From assembly GCA_022821805.1 (NCBI GenBank), contig JAJECX010000042.1, positions 1 through 64,000 of the forward strand: a stretch of DNA of 64,000 bases. Reading direction: 5' to 3'. The translations under genes and the position numbers were made by a program. Below, piece by piece: positions 19,589-29,447 of this stretch (position 1 is its first letter; each line of letters opens with the position of its first letter). A model generated the notes under the pieces. It searched no databases. It had not been told where the DNA came from and worked only from the letters and a program-made list of their open reading frames with translations. This DNA is from Anaerolineae bacterium (GTDB lineage: Bacteria; Chloroflexota; Anaerolineae; Aggregatilineales; Phototrophicaceae).

Positions 19589-21139
19589 ATGGATTACTTG
19601 AAGACGGGCGGCATCGCAGTCATTGATTTCGGCTCGCAGTACACCCAGTTGATCGCGCGGCGAATCCGAGAGCTCGGCGTTTATGCCGAGGTATACAGCC
19701 ACGACGGAGCAGCAGCGCATATCGACGAGCATCGTCCAGCCGGCATTGTGCTTTCGGGTGGACCCAACAGCGTCTACGAAGCGGAGGCGCCTCAGCTGCC
19801 CGCTTTTCTATTGGAGAGCGAGCGTCCCGTCTTGGGCATCTGCTATGGCATGCAATTGCTGACCGCGGCGCTGGGGGGCAAAGTCGCGGCCGCAAGCCAA
19901 CGGGAATACGGACCCGCGGCGATTTCGCATCAACCCCGCAGCCCCTTGTTTGATGGATTAGAGGCCGAGTTGCAAGTTTGGATGTCGCATGGCGATCGCA
20001 TCGAGTCGTTGCCGCCTGGTTTTAGCGCGCTGGCGCAGTCGGAGAATTCGCCCTTGGCTGCAATTGGCGATCTGGAAGGCAATCGCTACGGTCTGCAGTT
20101 TCACCCTGAGGTACAGCACAGCTCCTGTGGTCAGACGATTTTTCGCAATTTTCTCTTCAAGATCTGCTCCTGTCAGCCAAAGTGGAGCGCAGCGGCAGTC
20201 ATCGAAAATGCGGTCGAGGCGATTCGGGCGCAAGTCGGCAGCGAGCGCGCGCTGCTGGCGCTGAGCGGCGGCGTCGATTCGGCGGTGGCGGGCGCGTTGA
20301 TTCATCGCGCGATCGGCGAGCGCCTCGTCTGCATCTTCGTCGATCACGGGATGCTGCGCCAGAACGAGGCGGAAAATGTCGTCCAGGTCTTTCGACATCA
20401 GCAAGGTATGAATTTGATCGCGGTGAACGCGGTCGAAAACTTTCTGACGGCGCTAGCGGGCATCACCGAGCCGGAAGCCAAGCGCAAGACGATCGGTCGC
20501 CGCTTCGTCGAGACCTTCAGCGAAGAAGCGCGCAAGCTGCGAGGCATACGCTTTCTGGCGCAAGGCACGATCTACCCCGATGTCATCGAAAGCGCAGCCG
20601 CGAGCGCCAGCGCGAAGACGATCAAATCGCATCACAATGTTGGCGGATTGCCCAACGACATGCAGTTCCAACTGGTCGAGCCCCTGCGCGATCTATTCAA
20701 GGACGAAGTGCGCAAGATCGGCGCGGCGCTCGGCTTGCCGGAATCGATCATCTGGCGGCAGCCCTTCCCCGGTCCCGGCTTGGCGATACGTTGTCTGGGA
20801 GAGATCACTTGGGAGCGGCTGGAAAAGTTGCGCGCCGCCGATGCCATCTTCACAAGCGAACTCGCGACAGCGGGCCTGCTGCGCCACGGCACGGCGCAGA
20901 GTTTCGCCGTGCTGCTGCCGGTGAAGAGCGTCGGCGTGATGGGCGATAAGCGCAGTTATGAAGAAACGCTGGTGCTGCGTTCGGTCACGACGGATGATTT
21001 CATGACGGCCGACTGGGCGCGCCTGCCCTACGACTTGCTGGCGCGCGTCAGCGCCCGTATCATCAACGAAGTGCCCGGCATCAACCGCGTCGCCTATGAT
21101 ATCACCAGCAAACCGCCCGGCACCATCGAGTGGGAATGA
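19589..21139 (+). CDS. guaA: GMP synthase (glutamine-hydrolysing)
   Basis: [70 protein letters not shown]-term [12 protein letters not shown] at 19589. Confidence 0.97.
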   Translation: MDYLKTGGIAVIDFGSQYTQLIARRIRELGVYAEVYSHDGAAAHIDEHRPAGIVLSGGPNSVYEAEAPQLPAFLLESERPVLGICYGMQLLTAALGGKVAAASQREYGPAAISHQPRSPLFDGLEAELQVWMSHGDRIESLPPGFSALAQSENSPLAAIGDLEGNRYGLQFHPEVQHSSCGQTIFRNFLFKICSCQPKWSAAAVIENAVEAIRAQVGSERALLALSGGVDSAVAGALIHRAIGERLVCIFVDHGMLRQNEAENVVQVFRHQQGMNLIAVNAVENFLTALAGITEPEAKRKTIGRRFVETFSEEARKLRGIRFLAQGTIYPDVIESAAASASAKTIKSHHNVGGLPNDMQFQLVEPLRDLFKDEVRKIGAALGLPESIIWRQPFPGPGLAIRCLGEITWERLEKLRAADAIFTSELATAGLLRHGTAQSFAVLLPVKSVGVMGDKRSYEETLVLRSVTTDDFMTADWARLPYDLLARVSARIINEVPGINRVAYDITSKPPGTIEWE

Positions 21140-21211
21140 GACGCGATTATTGCTCTCCGGCGCGAATCCGTCTATAAATGAGACAGCATTCATTTCTCGA
21201 GAGGACGATCC

Positions 21212-21445
21212 ATGCCAGCCGCTTATGTATTGATCCATCTGAATATGTCAGTCGATTTTGCCGATTCGCTGCGCGACATACGCGCCATCGACGGTGTGCT
21301 GCGCGCCGATCTCGTAGTCGGTCCGGATGATTGCATCGCCTACGTTGAGTCGGAAGATATTACGCAGATGATGAACACGATCCGCGCGATCCGCGGTGTC
21401 AATGGCGTTGGGAAAACCGACACCCGATCGATAGCGGAAATGTAA
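21212..21445 (+). CDS. Stand-alone Lrp/AsnC ligand-binding (RAM) domain protein
   Basis: 77 aa AYVLIHLNMSVDFADSLRDIRAIDGVLRADLVVGPDDCIAYVESEDITQMMNTIRAIRGVNGVGKTDT; no HTH. Confidence 0.72.
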   Translation: MPAAYVLIHLNMSVDFADSLRDIRAIDGVLRADLVVGPDDCIAYVESEDITQMMNTIRAIRGVNGVGKTDTRSIAEM

Positions 21446-21527
21446 TCGCCGCTGCCAGTCGCGGCGCCCAGCTTTTGCGATCGCCACCTGGCAGTCGGAT
21501 GCTGACGCGCGCCGCCCGCAATGTAAT

Positions 21528-21567
21528 TTGACTTAATTGTTGCACAATTGGTAATTTTTGTTATAAA
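21528..21567 (+). promoter_or_regulatory. Putative promoter/operator of the response regulator
   Basis: Inverted repeat AATTGT-TGC-ACAATT (21535-21549) overlapping TTGCAC (21540-21545), 16-nt spacer, TATAAA (21562-21567); alternative TTGACT at 21528-21533. Confidence 0.45.
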
Positions 21568-21687
21568 GTAACAGATAATTTACGCTTCGAGTAAATCTGC
21601 GAATCGGTATTAGCGGTTTTTGGCTGGCCTAATAGTCGCGCTGTAGGCGAAATATGGATTGTTGAACAAGTTCGGGAGCGGGAGTGG

Positions 21688-22377
21688 ATGGCAGAAAAGA
21701 TACTTATTATTGACGATGAGAAGCCAACCGTGGATATGGTGTCCGCCTTGCTGCGAAGGCGCGGCTTTGAAGTGTACGACGCCATGTGCGCGCAAGCGGG
21801 ACTGCGCATGGCCTACCAGCATCAGCCGGATCTGGTTTTGCTAGATGTAATCTTGCCGGATAGAGACGGCTGGGACGTCTGCTGGCAGCTGCGCGAACTT
21901 TCCGATATGCCGATCATTTTTGTCAGCGCCAGAAGCGGTCCGGAATATGCTGTCAAGGGGCTGGACGATTATCTCGCCGACGACTATGTGACCAAGCCCT
22001 TCCACCACGATGAATTGGTCGCGCGAATCAAGGCAAATTTGCGCCGCGCGCCAAATTCGACGACCAGCGAGGAAGTCGTTTTCAATAACGGAGATTTCCG
22101 CATCAATTTCATGAACCGTGAAGTATGGATACAAGGAATGCTAAAGCATTTGACACCCAAGGAATTTAACTTGCTGGCGGCGCTCGCGCGGAATGCCGGA
22201 CGGGTCGTATCGCGCAAGGAATTGGTGACGGAAGCCTGGGGCGGCGAATACAGCGACGCCATCGACAGTCTAAAACTTTACATTCATTACTTGCGGCAAA
22301 AGATTGAAGTCAACCCTCAGCAGCCGGAGTACATCCTCACGTCGCGCGGCGTCGGCTATCGTTTCAGCGACCGCTGA
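21688..22377 (+). CDS. OmpR/PhoB-type response regulator (receiver + winged helix)
   Basis: ILIIDDEKPTVDMVSALL, PDLVLLDVILPDRDGWD, DDYVTKPFHHDELVARIK; LTPKEFNLLAALARNAGRVVSRKELVTEAWGG, TSRGVGYRF. Confidence 0.94.
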   Translation: MAEKILIIDDEKPTVDMVSALLRRRGFEVYDAMCAQAGLRMAYQHQPDLVLLDVILPDRDGWDVCWQLRELSDMPIIFVSARSGPEYAVKGLDDYLADDYVTKPFHHDELVARIKANLRRAPNSTTSEEVVFNNGDFRINFMNREVWIQGMLKHLTPKEFNLLAALARNAGRVVSRKELVTEAWGGEYSDAIDSLKLYIHYLRQKIEVNPQQPEYILTSRGVGYRFSDR

Positions 22378-22382
22378 TTCAC

Positions 22383-23501
22383 TCAACGCAGCAGCGCCCG
22401 CAATAAGGCATCCGTCTGCCTCGCCATCGTTTCCAAGCGGAAAGGCCCGAGCTCCAGTTCCAAGTTGGCGGAGAATACGTCTCGCCTTTCAATAAGCTCC
22501 TGGATGCCGTGCCGAAGCGCGGCGCCATCAATGTATGGAACGAGCACGCCGTTAACGCCATGCCGTACGACTTCCGGATTGCCGCCGACATCGCTGGCTA
22601 GCGCCGGCGTACCGAGGCGCAGGCTTTCGAGCAGCGTATGCGACAATCCCTCATAACCGCTGTAAAGCGCCAGACCGTCAGCGGCGCGTATCAACCGATG
22701 AACTTGCTCTTGAGCCAACTGGCCCGTGAAGATGACGCGCTCGCCAAGCGGCGCCGCCAATTTCGCCAGACGCGAGCGGTCGGGTCCGTCGCCGACAACA
22801 ACCAGACGCAGATCGGTCAATTGGCGCAGCGCAGCAATCAAATGATCGATGCCCTTCCAGCGCTGCAAGCGAGCGACCGTGATCAAGGTTGGGCGATCGT
22901 CCCAATTCAATTGAGAACGAATCTCGGCGCGCGACTCGTTTAGCGCGACCATTGGCGGAAGCGCGTTGTATATGACATGCGTCCGCGCCGGATCGACGCC
23001 CCAGGATACGACCATTCGCTTCAGGTACTGGCTGGGCACGATGATGGCGTCCATCGCGACCAACTGGCGCGAGCGCGACGCCTTCTGCCAGCGTACTCGC
23101 CAGTCGCCACGGTAGGTCTGAAACTCGTCAATGCCCAGGTCAGCCGGAATCCAGCCGCGGCGGTGGCAGCGCTCCCAAGCTTGATCGCCGACGATCTTGA
23201 TGACACGCGGTTGAACGCGCGCGCCCAAGAGCGGCAGATCGAGGCTATGCGCGAATACTATATCAGCCCAAGAGAGATGCTGTCGCGACGCCAGCGCATA
23301 GCGCGCCTGACGAATCGGGTAGGGGCTGCGGGCGATGCGCGTCACAGGATAGGGATAATCGCCTGCAATTGGCTCGCCAAAGGTCTGGACGCGCAGTTGC
23401 CAGCCAGCATCCTGCAAAGCGGGCAAGATTATCTTAAGGTAAGTCGCCGGTCCGCCCGGTTCGGGATGAAAGATGCCACTGGCGACGAAGAGCTTGGGCA
23501 A
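22383..23501 (-). CDS. Glycosyltransferase family 4
   Basis: GGPATYLKIILPALQDAGW, TVARLQRWKGIDHLIAAL, GDGPDRSRLAKLA, YSGYEGLSHTLLESLRLGTPALASDVGGNPEVV. Confidence 0.92.
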   Translation of the reverse strand: MPKLFVASGIFHPEPGGPATYLKIILPALQDAGWQLRVQTFGEPIAGDYPYPVTRIARSPYPIRQARYALASRQHLSWADIVFAHSLDLPLLGARVQPRVIKIVGDQAWERCHRRGWIPADLGIDEFQTYRGDWRVRWQKASRSRQLVAMDAIIVPSQYLKRMVVSWGVDPARTHVIYNALPPMVALNESRAEIRSQLNWDDRPTLITVARLQRWKGIDHLIAALRQLTDLRLVVVGDGPDRSRLAKLAAPLGERVIFTGQLAQEQVHRLIRAADGLALYSGYEGLSHTLLESLRLGTPALASDVGGNPEVVRHGVNGVLVPYIDGAALRHGIQELIERRDVFSANLELELGPFRLETMARQTDALLRALLR

Positions 23502-23513
23502 TTTGCGCTCCCG

Positions 23514-24299
23514 CTAGCTGACCCGTCCGCGGATCAGAATATGGCGATTGAGGAAGGTTGCCTTTTCGCCCCCCCAGTCTTGCGGATCCATCCACTCGCG
23601 CGTGATCTGTGGCGCGTCTCGCAGGATCTGTATCAGTTCGGCGATGGTGGCGTCGTCATTGCCTTGCCGCTGCGCCCAGGGGATGAAATCGTGCCGCTTG
23701 AGATAATGCTCGCTGTGTTCGATAGCGAATCCGGCGCGCCTAAACATCGCTATCCACTCAGCCTCGGCAAAGGCGCGATGATGACTGGGATCGCGCAGAC
23801 GCTCGAAGCAATCCACGATTCGCGCCGCCCCGCGGTCATCCGGCAAGACATGATCCTGCAGCATAAATACAGCGCCCGCTTTCAAAACGCGCGCGCACTC
23901 CATGACGAAACGCGGCGCATCGGGAAAATGATGCGGCGCTATGCGACAGGTCACCAGGTCAAAACGGTCGTCTTCAAAAGGCAGGTTTTCCGCGTCCGCC
24001 TGTTCAAAGCTTACGTTGTCGACGCCCCGCTCTTCAACGATGAATCGCCTCGCCTTCTCCAGCATGCGCGGCGTGAGGTCGCTGGCGATGACGTGGGCGA
24101 CATGGGGCGCGAACTTCAGCGCGGTGTGTCCGCCGCCGGTAGCGATGTCGAGCGCCTGCCACTGCGGCTGCGGCTGCACGATCGCCAGCAGCCGATCCAG
24201 GTCGCTGCCGCGCGCATGGGTCTCGCTAGTGATGTAGCCTTCGGCGAAGCGAGAATAGCGCGCCTGCGACAAGGCTTTCGAGTCCTGCGATTCGGACAT
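23514..24299 (-). CDS. Class I SAM-dependent methyltransferase (UbiE-like)
   Basis: ALDIATGGGHTALKFAPHVAHVIASDLTPRMLEKARRF, AENLPFEDDRFDLVTCRIAPHHFPD. Confidence 0.87.
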   Translation of the reverse strand: MSESQDSKALSQARYSRFAEGYITSETHARGSDLDRLLAIVQPQPQWQALDIATGGGHTALKFAPHVAHVIASDLTPRMLEKARRFIVEERGVDNVSFEQADAENLPFEDDRFDLVTCRIAPHHFPDAPRFVMECARVLKAGAVFMLQDHVLPDDRGAARIVDCFERLRDPSHHRAFAEAEWIAMFRRAGFAIEHSEHYLKRHDFIPWAQRQGNDDATIAELIQILRDAPQITREWMDPQDWGGEKATFLNRHILIRGRVS

Positions 24300-24570
24300 C
24301 TCATCTCCTATTTTGGCGGCTTGATTCGTGCCGGAGCTTCTGATAGCGCCCGGCAATCCAGTCGGCTGCGATTTCGGGGCAAGCCTACAATTGCCTCGCC
24401 CCACACTGGCTTGCGTTCTATCTTACAAGACATTGACCGATACAACAGACTTCGCTCGCGTTGGCGCTTAATGCTGCGCTGGCCATCCGCCTTTTCCACC
24501 GCCGCAGCGATAAGCTGCTACAATATCCGCTACCTGTTCGGCTTGTTTAACAATTCATCAAGAGACGAAT

Positions 24571-26532
24571 ATGACCGAAATACGCACGATGCAAAAGGAA
24601 GATCTGAGCGAGCTTCGCTTCCTGAATGGCGGCGCGCTTTCTCCGGACGGCGAGCGAGTTGTCTATTGTTTCAACAAAATCAACGCGGAAGAAGACAAGG
24701 AATATAGCACGATTTATCTGCTCGAGATCGCCTCGGGCGAAACGCGTCAGATGACCAATGGGGCAGCGGTCGATGGATTGCCCACGTGGTCGCCCGATGG
24801 CAAGTCAATCGCTTTCAGCTCGGACCGTGGCGGAAAGACGCAGCTCTACCTGCTGCCGGCTGACGGGGGCGAAGCGCGCCAACTTACGCGATTCAAGCGC
24901 GGCATTGGCGGCGGGATCGCCTGGTCGCCGGATGGCGGGCAGATCGCGTTCAGCGCAGTGACGGACGCCGAAGCGCCGGACCTCAGCAAAGAAGCCTACC
25001 GATTGGATCGCACAGTGTACCGCTTTGATGGCATCGGTTATCTCGATGACGCGGTGCAGGATATCTATGCGCTGGACATCGCCAGCGGCGCGATCAAACA
25101 ATTGACCGATGATCGCGGCAACAATTGCAATCCGCGCTGGGCGCCGGATGGGCGCAGCATTCTATACGATGCCAATATGCGCTTCGACAATTCCCGCGCT
25201 ATGACGCCGGACTTAAAGACGGTTGATCTAGAGGGTCGGCAAACCCTGCTATTGGAGGACTGGGCGAGCGTCGACAAAGCCAATTTCACGCCGGACGGCG
25301 CGCGGATCGTCTATATCGGGCGGCCCGATGATGGCAAGCCGATCGGCGCCAAGTCGGATCTCTATGTCCTCGACCTGGCGACGGGCGATGTAACTTGCCG
25401 GACGCAAACGCTGGATGTGGGTGTCGGCGGCCGCCTGTCGCTGGATATGCCGATCGCCGGGCTGAATCTACCGAATCTGCTTGTCAGCGATGACGGCGCC
25501 TATGCCTACGCCACCGTGCAGCGCGGCGGTACCGACCATATCTATCGGATCGCCCTGCGGGGCGAGGAAGATTGCCAGCAGGTCACGCAGGGCGATTGCG
25601 CCGTCTTCCCGCTGGATCGGCAGGGGGAGAAGCTCCTGTTTGCCCGCACCAGCCTAAACTCGCCGCCCGATCTAGTCTTGGCTCAACTCGGCGGCGGCGC
25701 GTCACGCCAACTCTCGGAACTAAACGTCAACATGCTTGACGAGATCGCGTTGCCAGAGACCGAACACCTAACCTGGAACAGTATTGATGGCGTAGCGGTG
25801 GAAGGCTGGTACATGAAGCCGGCGGCGGGGAAAGCGCCCTACCCTACGATCCTGTATATTCATGGCGGTCCCCACGCCGCTTATGGCTGCGGCTTTCATT
25901 TTGATTTTCAGATGCTGGCGGGCGCTGGCTACGGGGTGCTATTCCTCAACCACCGCGCGTCAACTGGTTACGGCGACGGCTTTTCCACCGCCATCAAGGG
26001 CGATTGGGGCAATCTGGATTATCAGGACCTAATGAGCGGTGTCGATCACGCCATCGCGCTCGGCTTGGCTGATGCCGACCGGCTTGGCGTCTGCGGGACA
26101 TCGGGCGGCGGCAATCTCTCCTGCTGGATTATCGGTCAAACTGACCGCTTCAAGGCGGCGATCCCGCAGAATCCGGTCGTCAATTGGCGCAGCTTTTATG
26201 GCACCAGCGATATCGGCATCTGGTTCAGCGTCGAGCAGATGGGCGGCCACCCCCATGAGATTCCCGACGTCTACGAGCGCTGCTCGCCAATCACATACGC
26301 GCATCGCTGCCGCACGCCGACGCTGATGGTCCAAAGCGAACTCGATTGGCGCTGCCCGGCAGAACAGTCCGAGCAATTCTACACCGTGCTCAAGGCGAAC
26401 GGCTGCGTCGTCGAGATGCTGCGCCAGCCCGGCGGTTATCACGGCGCATCAATCAGCGGCGCGGTCAATTTGCGGCGCGCGCACAACGACGCCATGCTCG
26501 ACTGGTTCGCGCGCTACCTGTCAGCCGATTGA
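24571..26532 (+). CDS. S9-family prolyl oligopeptidase (TolB-like propeller + peptidase)
   Basis: WD40/TolB-like repeats (GLPTWSPDGKSIAFSSDRGG); catalytic GTSGGGNLSCWI; ILYIHGGPHAAYG; GYHGASISG. Confidence 0.93.
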   Translation: MTEIRTMQKEDLSELRFLNGGALSPDGERVVYCFNKINAEEDKEYSTIYLLEIASGETRQMTNGAAVDGLPTWSPDGKSIAFSSDRGGKTQLYLLPADGGEARQLTRFKRGIGGGIAWSPDGGQIAFSAVTDAEAPDLSKEAYRLDRTVYRFDGIGYLDDAVQDIYALDIASGAIKQLTDDRGNNCNPRWAPDGRSILYDANMRFDNSRAMTPDLKTVDLEGRQTLLLEDWASVDKANFTPDGARIVYIGRPDDGKPIGAKSDLYVLDLATGDVTCRTQTLDVGVGGRLSLDMPIAGLNLPNLLVSDDGAYAYATVQRGGTDHIYRIALRGEEDCQQVTQGDCAVFPLDRQGEKLLFARTSLNSPPDLVLAQLGGGASRQLSELNVNMLDEIALPETEHLTWNSIDGVAVEGWYMKPAAGKAPYPTILYIHGGPHAAYGCGFHFDFQMLAGAGYGVLFLNHRASTGYGDGFSTAIKGDWGNLDYQDLMSGVDHAIALGLADADRLGVCGTSGGGNLSCWIIGQTDRFKAAIPQNPVVNWRSFYGTSDIGIWFSVEQMGGHPHEIPDVYERCSPITYAHRCRTPTLMVQSELDWRCPAEQSEQFYTVLKANGCVVEMLRQPGGYHGASISGAVNLRRAHNDAMLDWFARYLSAD

Positions 26533-27290
26533 GCCGGATTCCAGCCCAATGTCTTTAGCAGACCGCGATCGAATTCATTAAGGCGCTCAGGCCCCAGCCG
26601 CTGCAATTCGGCGCGAACGGCGTAGGAATCCCGCCGCAGCTTTTCGACATCAATGCCCTGGCAATTGTCGGGGAGTGGATACAACCACTGCACGCTGCGC
26701 TGCAGCATTTTAAGCGCGCCGCGATAATTGCCACGCTCAATTTGATAGTAGGCGACGCCCACCTGCAAAATGGCGCGGTACAGGTCACGGACGGGACCTA
26801 GGGTCTCGACCCACTGCGCTTCAAAGAGGTCATGCTGCCGGTAGAATTCGCCCCGGTTAAAGGCGCGCGCGCCTTCCGCCGCCAGCGCCGGCAGGGGCTG
26901 CGAGCATTCGCAAGCCAGTTGCCTCAGAGTCTCCCGGTCGGATATTCGCGCCATATCGCTGATGATCTGGTCAAAACTACTGTCAAGTTCATCCCAGCCC
27001 AAGGCGAGGTCTGCGCCACGAGCAATTGCGGCGGCGCGTTGAGCGCGGTCGGCGGCGGTGAAACAGATAGGGATGCGGCGGGTGGCGGCATTGTTCTTTA
27101 CTGCCAGAATGAGCGAAGGCCACTGCTCATCCGCCCCGTCTACAAAGATGAGCGCGACGCGCCGGTCAATTAAGACCTCGGCAATCTTTTGCGCCTGGCT
27201 CAACTCTATGTTATCGTATTCGGAGAATCTGTGAACATGCCTTGCGAAAGCGCGATCTTGACTCAAAAAGACGAGTGTGGCTTTTTTCAA
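26514..27290 (-). CDS. Receiver-like domain fused to DUF309
   Basis: N-term REC-like fold ATLVFLSQDRAFARHV...ALIFVDGADEQWPSLILAVKNNAATRRIPICFTAADRAQRAAAIARGADLALGWDE; C-term GARAFNRGEFYRQHDLFEAQWVETLGPVRDLYRAILQVGVAYYQIERGNYRGALKML (DUF309). Confidence 0.78.
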   Translation of the reverse strand: MKKATLVFLSQDRAFARHVHRFSEYDNIELSQAQKIAEVLIDRRVALIFVDGADEQWPSLILAVKNNAATRRIPICFTAADRAQRAAAIARGADLALGWDELDSSFDQIISDMARISDRETLRQLACECSQPLPALAAEGARAFNRGEFYRQHDLFEAQWVETLGPVRDLYRAILQVGVAYYQIERGNYRGALKMLQRSVQWLYPLPDNCQGIDVEKLRRDSYAVRAELQRLGPERLNEFDRGLLKTLGWNPAQSADR

Positions 27291-27438
27291 GCGTACTCCT
27301 ACCCGTATCTTGGCAAGTAAGGCGAATTGTGCGGTAGCGTAGACTTATTAACTATAGAATAACAGTTCAGGCAAAAAATGTTAAGAACCGCGCCCTATGA
27401 CGATCCGGATATTCTGGCTGGCAAAGCCTTGCAATCGC

Positions 27439-27468
27439 TTGACATGAGCGCTAGTAGACGCTTATAAT
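27439..27468 (+). promoter_or_regulatory. Near-consensus sigma70 promoter
   Basis: TTGACA (27439-27444), 18-nt spacer, TATAAT (27463-27468), upstream of the 27503 CDS. Confidence 0.75.
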
Positions 27469-27488
27469 TCTACCGACATAAATTATCG

Positions 27489-27501
27489 TAGTATCATACT
27501 A
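27489..27501 (+). promoter_or_regulatory. Perfect inverted repeat TAGTAT-C-ATACTA abutting the start codon
   Basis: Direct reading; ends 1 nt before ATG at 27503. Confidence 0.45.
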
Positions 27502-27502
27502 T

Positions 27503-28087
27503 ATGGCAAACGAGCGATCGTCAGGGAGGGATAGATTGGCTGGACCAGGCGGCAGCTATCTCAAAAGGCGGCTCCTCAGATTGCAAATCGGCTATCTATT
27601 GTCGGAAGGTCCCGGCAATTCGAAGGACGTGCCGATACAGCTTCCGCAGCGGGTGCAAGTAGATTGCGACCTCTATTTAGAATCACTTACAGGGTTTTTG
27701 GTCCTGACCCGCACGAAAGAGGGCATCCTTATACAGGGTACATTGAAGGTTAGCCACGCGCGGGAATGTGACCGTTGCCTAGAAGCCTTCGATCATCGTT
27801 TTGAGTTGAACATCGCTGAATTGTTCGCCTCGCCGCCCGACGCCAACATAAGCGCGTTCAATGTAGATAGCAATGGCGAAATTGATCTTGCCCCGCTTCT
27901 GCGGGAAGAGGTTCTCATTGAAGAAAGCTATCGTACCGTTTGCCGCGATGGCTGTCGCGGATTGAGCGCCATAACCGGCATCAACCTAAACCACGAGCAA
28001 GAAGCGCAAGTTGCCGCGGTCCCGTCGCTGGACGGCGGAACTACGATTGATCCGCGATTGGCAGTATTGAAGCAATTGTTGAAGTAA
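27503..28087 (+). CDS. DUF177 / YceD family protein
   Basis: SHARECDRCLEAFDHRFELNIAELF...IDLAPLLREEVLIEESYRTVCRDGCRGL. Confidence 0.85.
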   Translation: MANERSSGRDRLAGPGGSYLKRRLLRLQIGYLLSEGPGNSKDVPIQLPQRVQVDCDLYLESLTGFLVLTRTKEGILIQGTLKVSHARECDRCLEAFDHRFELNIAELFASPPDANISAFNVDSNGEIDLAPLLREEVLIEESYRTVCRDGCRGLSAITGINLNHEQEAQVAAVPSLDGGTTIDPRLAVLKQLLK

Positions 28088-28157
28088 GCCAAGCCGAATC
28101 AACGGATGCGCAGCGCATTAGGGGTGTAGGCGCGTCCGGCAAGTTAGGGGTGAAACT

Positions 28158-29246
28158 GTGGACGAGTATGAAGGCAGGTATGAGTCTGATATTGACTTGA
28201 TGACCTACCTGGACGAAGACAAGGGCGAGAAGGACTCGATGGAGCTCTTCTTGGATGATACTGACATCGATCTCTTTGATGAGTCGTTTGAAGAAGACTT
28301 GGATCTCGACGAAGAAGGGGACGATCACGACCTCGGCGAGATAGCCTCAAGCGATACGGTTGGTCTATATCTGAAGGAAATGGCGCGCGTTCCTCTGCTG
28401 ACCACGGAGGAAGAGGTGCAACTGGCGATGCGCCAGGAAGCGGGCCAAAAAGCCGAGCAGCAATTGGATGGGGCGCCGGAGCATGAGCGGCGCGCCGAAT
28501 GGCAGTTCCTGATTCAAGATGGCCAAAACGCGCGCGACCACCTGATAAAAGCCAATACGCGCCTGGTCGTTTCAATCGCCAAGAAGTATATGTCGCGTGG
28601 TGTGCCTTTCCTGGATCTGATACAAGAAGGCAACCTGGGATTGATGAAGGCGGTCGAAAAATTCGATTACCATCGCGGCTATCGTTTCAGCACCTACGCC
28701 ACCTGGTGGATACGGCAGACGATTACGCGGGCGATCGCCGATCAGGGGCGTACAATTCGCGTCCCGGTGCATATGACCGATCGCATCCGCCAGCTTTATC
28801 GGGTCGCGCGCGATCTGGAGCAGGAGACCGGTTGCAAGCCCTCGGTCGAGGAAATCGCCGAGGTCATGGAATGCGAGCCGCGAAAAGTGCAGTGGATGCT
28901 GAAAGTATCGTGGCGCCCGCTGAGCCTGGAGCATCCGGTCGGCAAGGACGACGACAGCGAATTGGGCAGCTTCATCGAAAACGACCGCGAGCCGAACCCA
29001 TCCGACAGCGCCTACAATAAATTGCTGAAAGAACGGATTGAGGAATTGCTGAATACGCTGACGCCGCGCGAAGCGAGAATCTTGCGTCTGCGCTTCGGCC
29101 TGCAAAACGGTCATTGCTATACGCTGGAAGAAGTCGGGCAGAAGTTTGGTTTGACGCGCGAGCGAATTCGGCAAATCGAAGGGCGGGCGCTGCGCCGTCT
29201 GCGTCATCCACGGCGCAGCCGCAAACTTCGCGATTACCTCGACTAG
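28158..29246 (+). CDS. RNA polymerase sigma-70 factor (RpoD/SigA type)
   Basis: [129 protein letters not shown]. Confidence 0.96.
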   Translation: MDEYEGRYESDIDLMTYLDEDKGEKDSMELFLDDTDIDLFDESFEEDLDLDEEGDDHDLGEIASSDTVGLYLKEMARVPLLTTEEEVQLAMRQEAGQKAEQQLDGAPEHERRAEWQFLIQDGQNARDHLIKANTRLVVSIAKKYMSRGVPFLDLIQEGNLGLMKAVEKFDYHRGYRFSTYATWWIRQTITRAIADQGRTIRVPVHMTDRIRQLYRVARDLEQETGCKPSVEEIAEVMECEPRKVQWMLKVSWRPLSLEHPVGKDDDSELGSFIENDREPNPSDSAYNKLLKERIEELLNTLTPREARILRLRFGLQNGHCYTLEEVGQKFGLTRERIRQIEGRALRRLRHPRRSRKLRDYLD

Positions 29247-29447
29247 GCGTCGCCTCCTGTTTTTTGACGCAAACGTTTAGCCTGAAGCCATCTGGCCGAC
29301 GCGTCAAACGCGTCGAAGCAGTACTCCCTCATCATGGCAACAGCCGCGCGAGGCTTTCACAGTCGTTACTATACGACTATTGTACGGCTTTTGCAGGCGC
29401 AGTCCACAGACGGCATCCCTTCGCCGAACTATGCTAGAATCGCCTTT

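Noticed and set aside
22977-24707. 576 aa plus-strand ORF
   Set aside because: Runs antisense to the GT4 and methyltransferase genes and into the S9 peptidase; compositional artefact of high GC.
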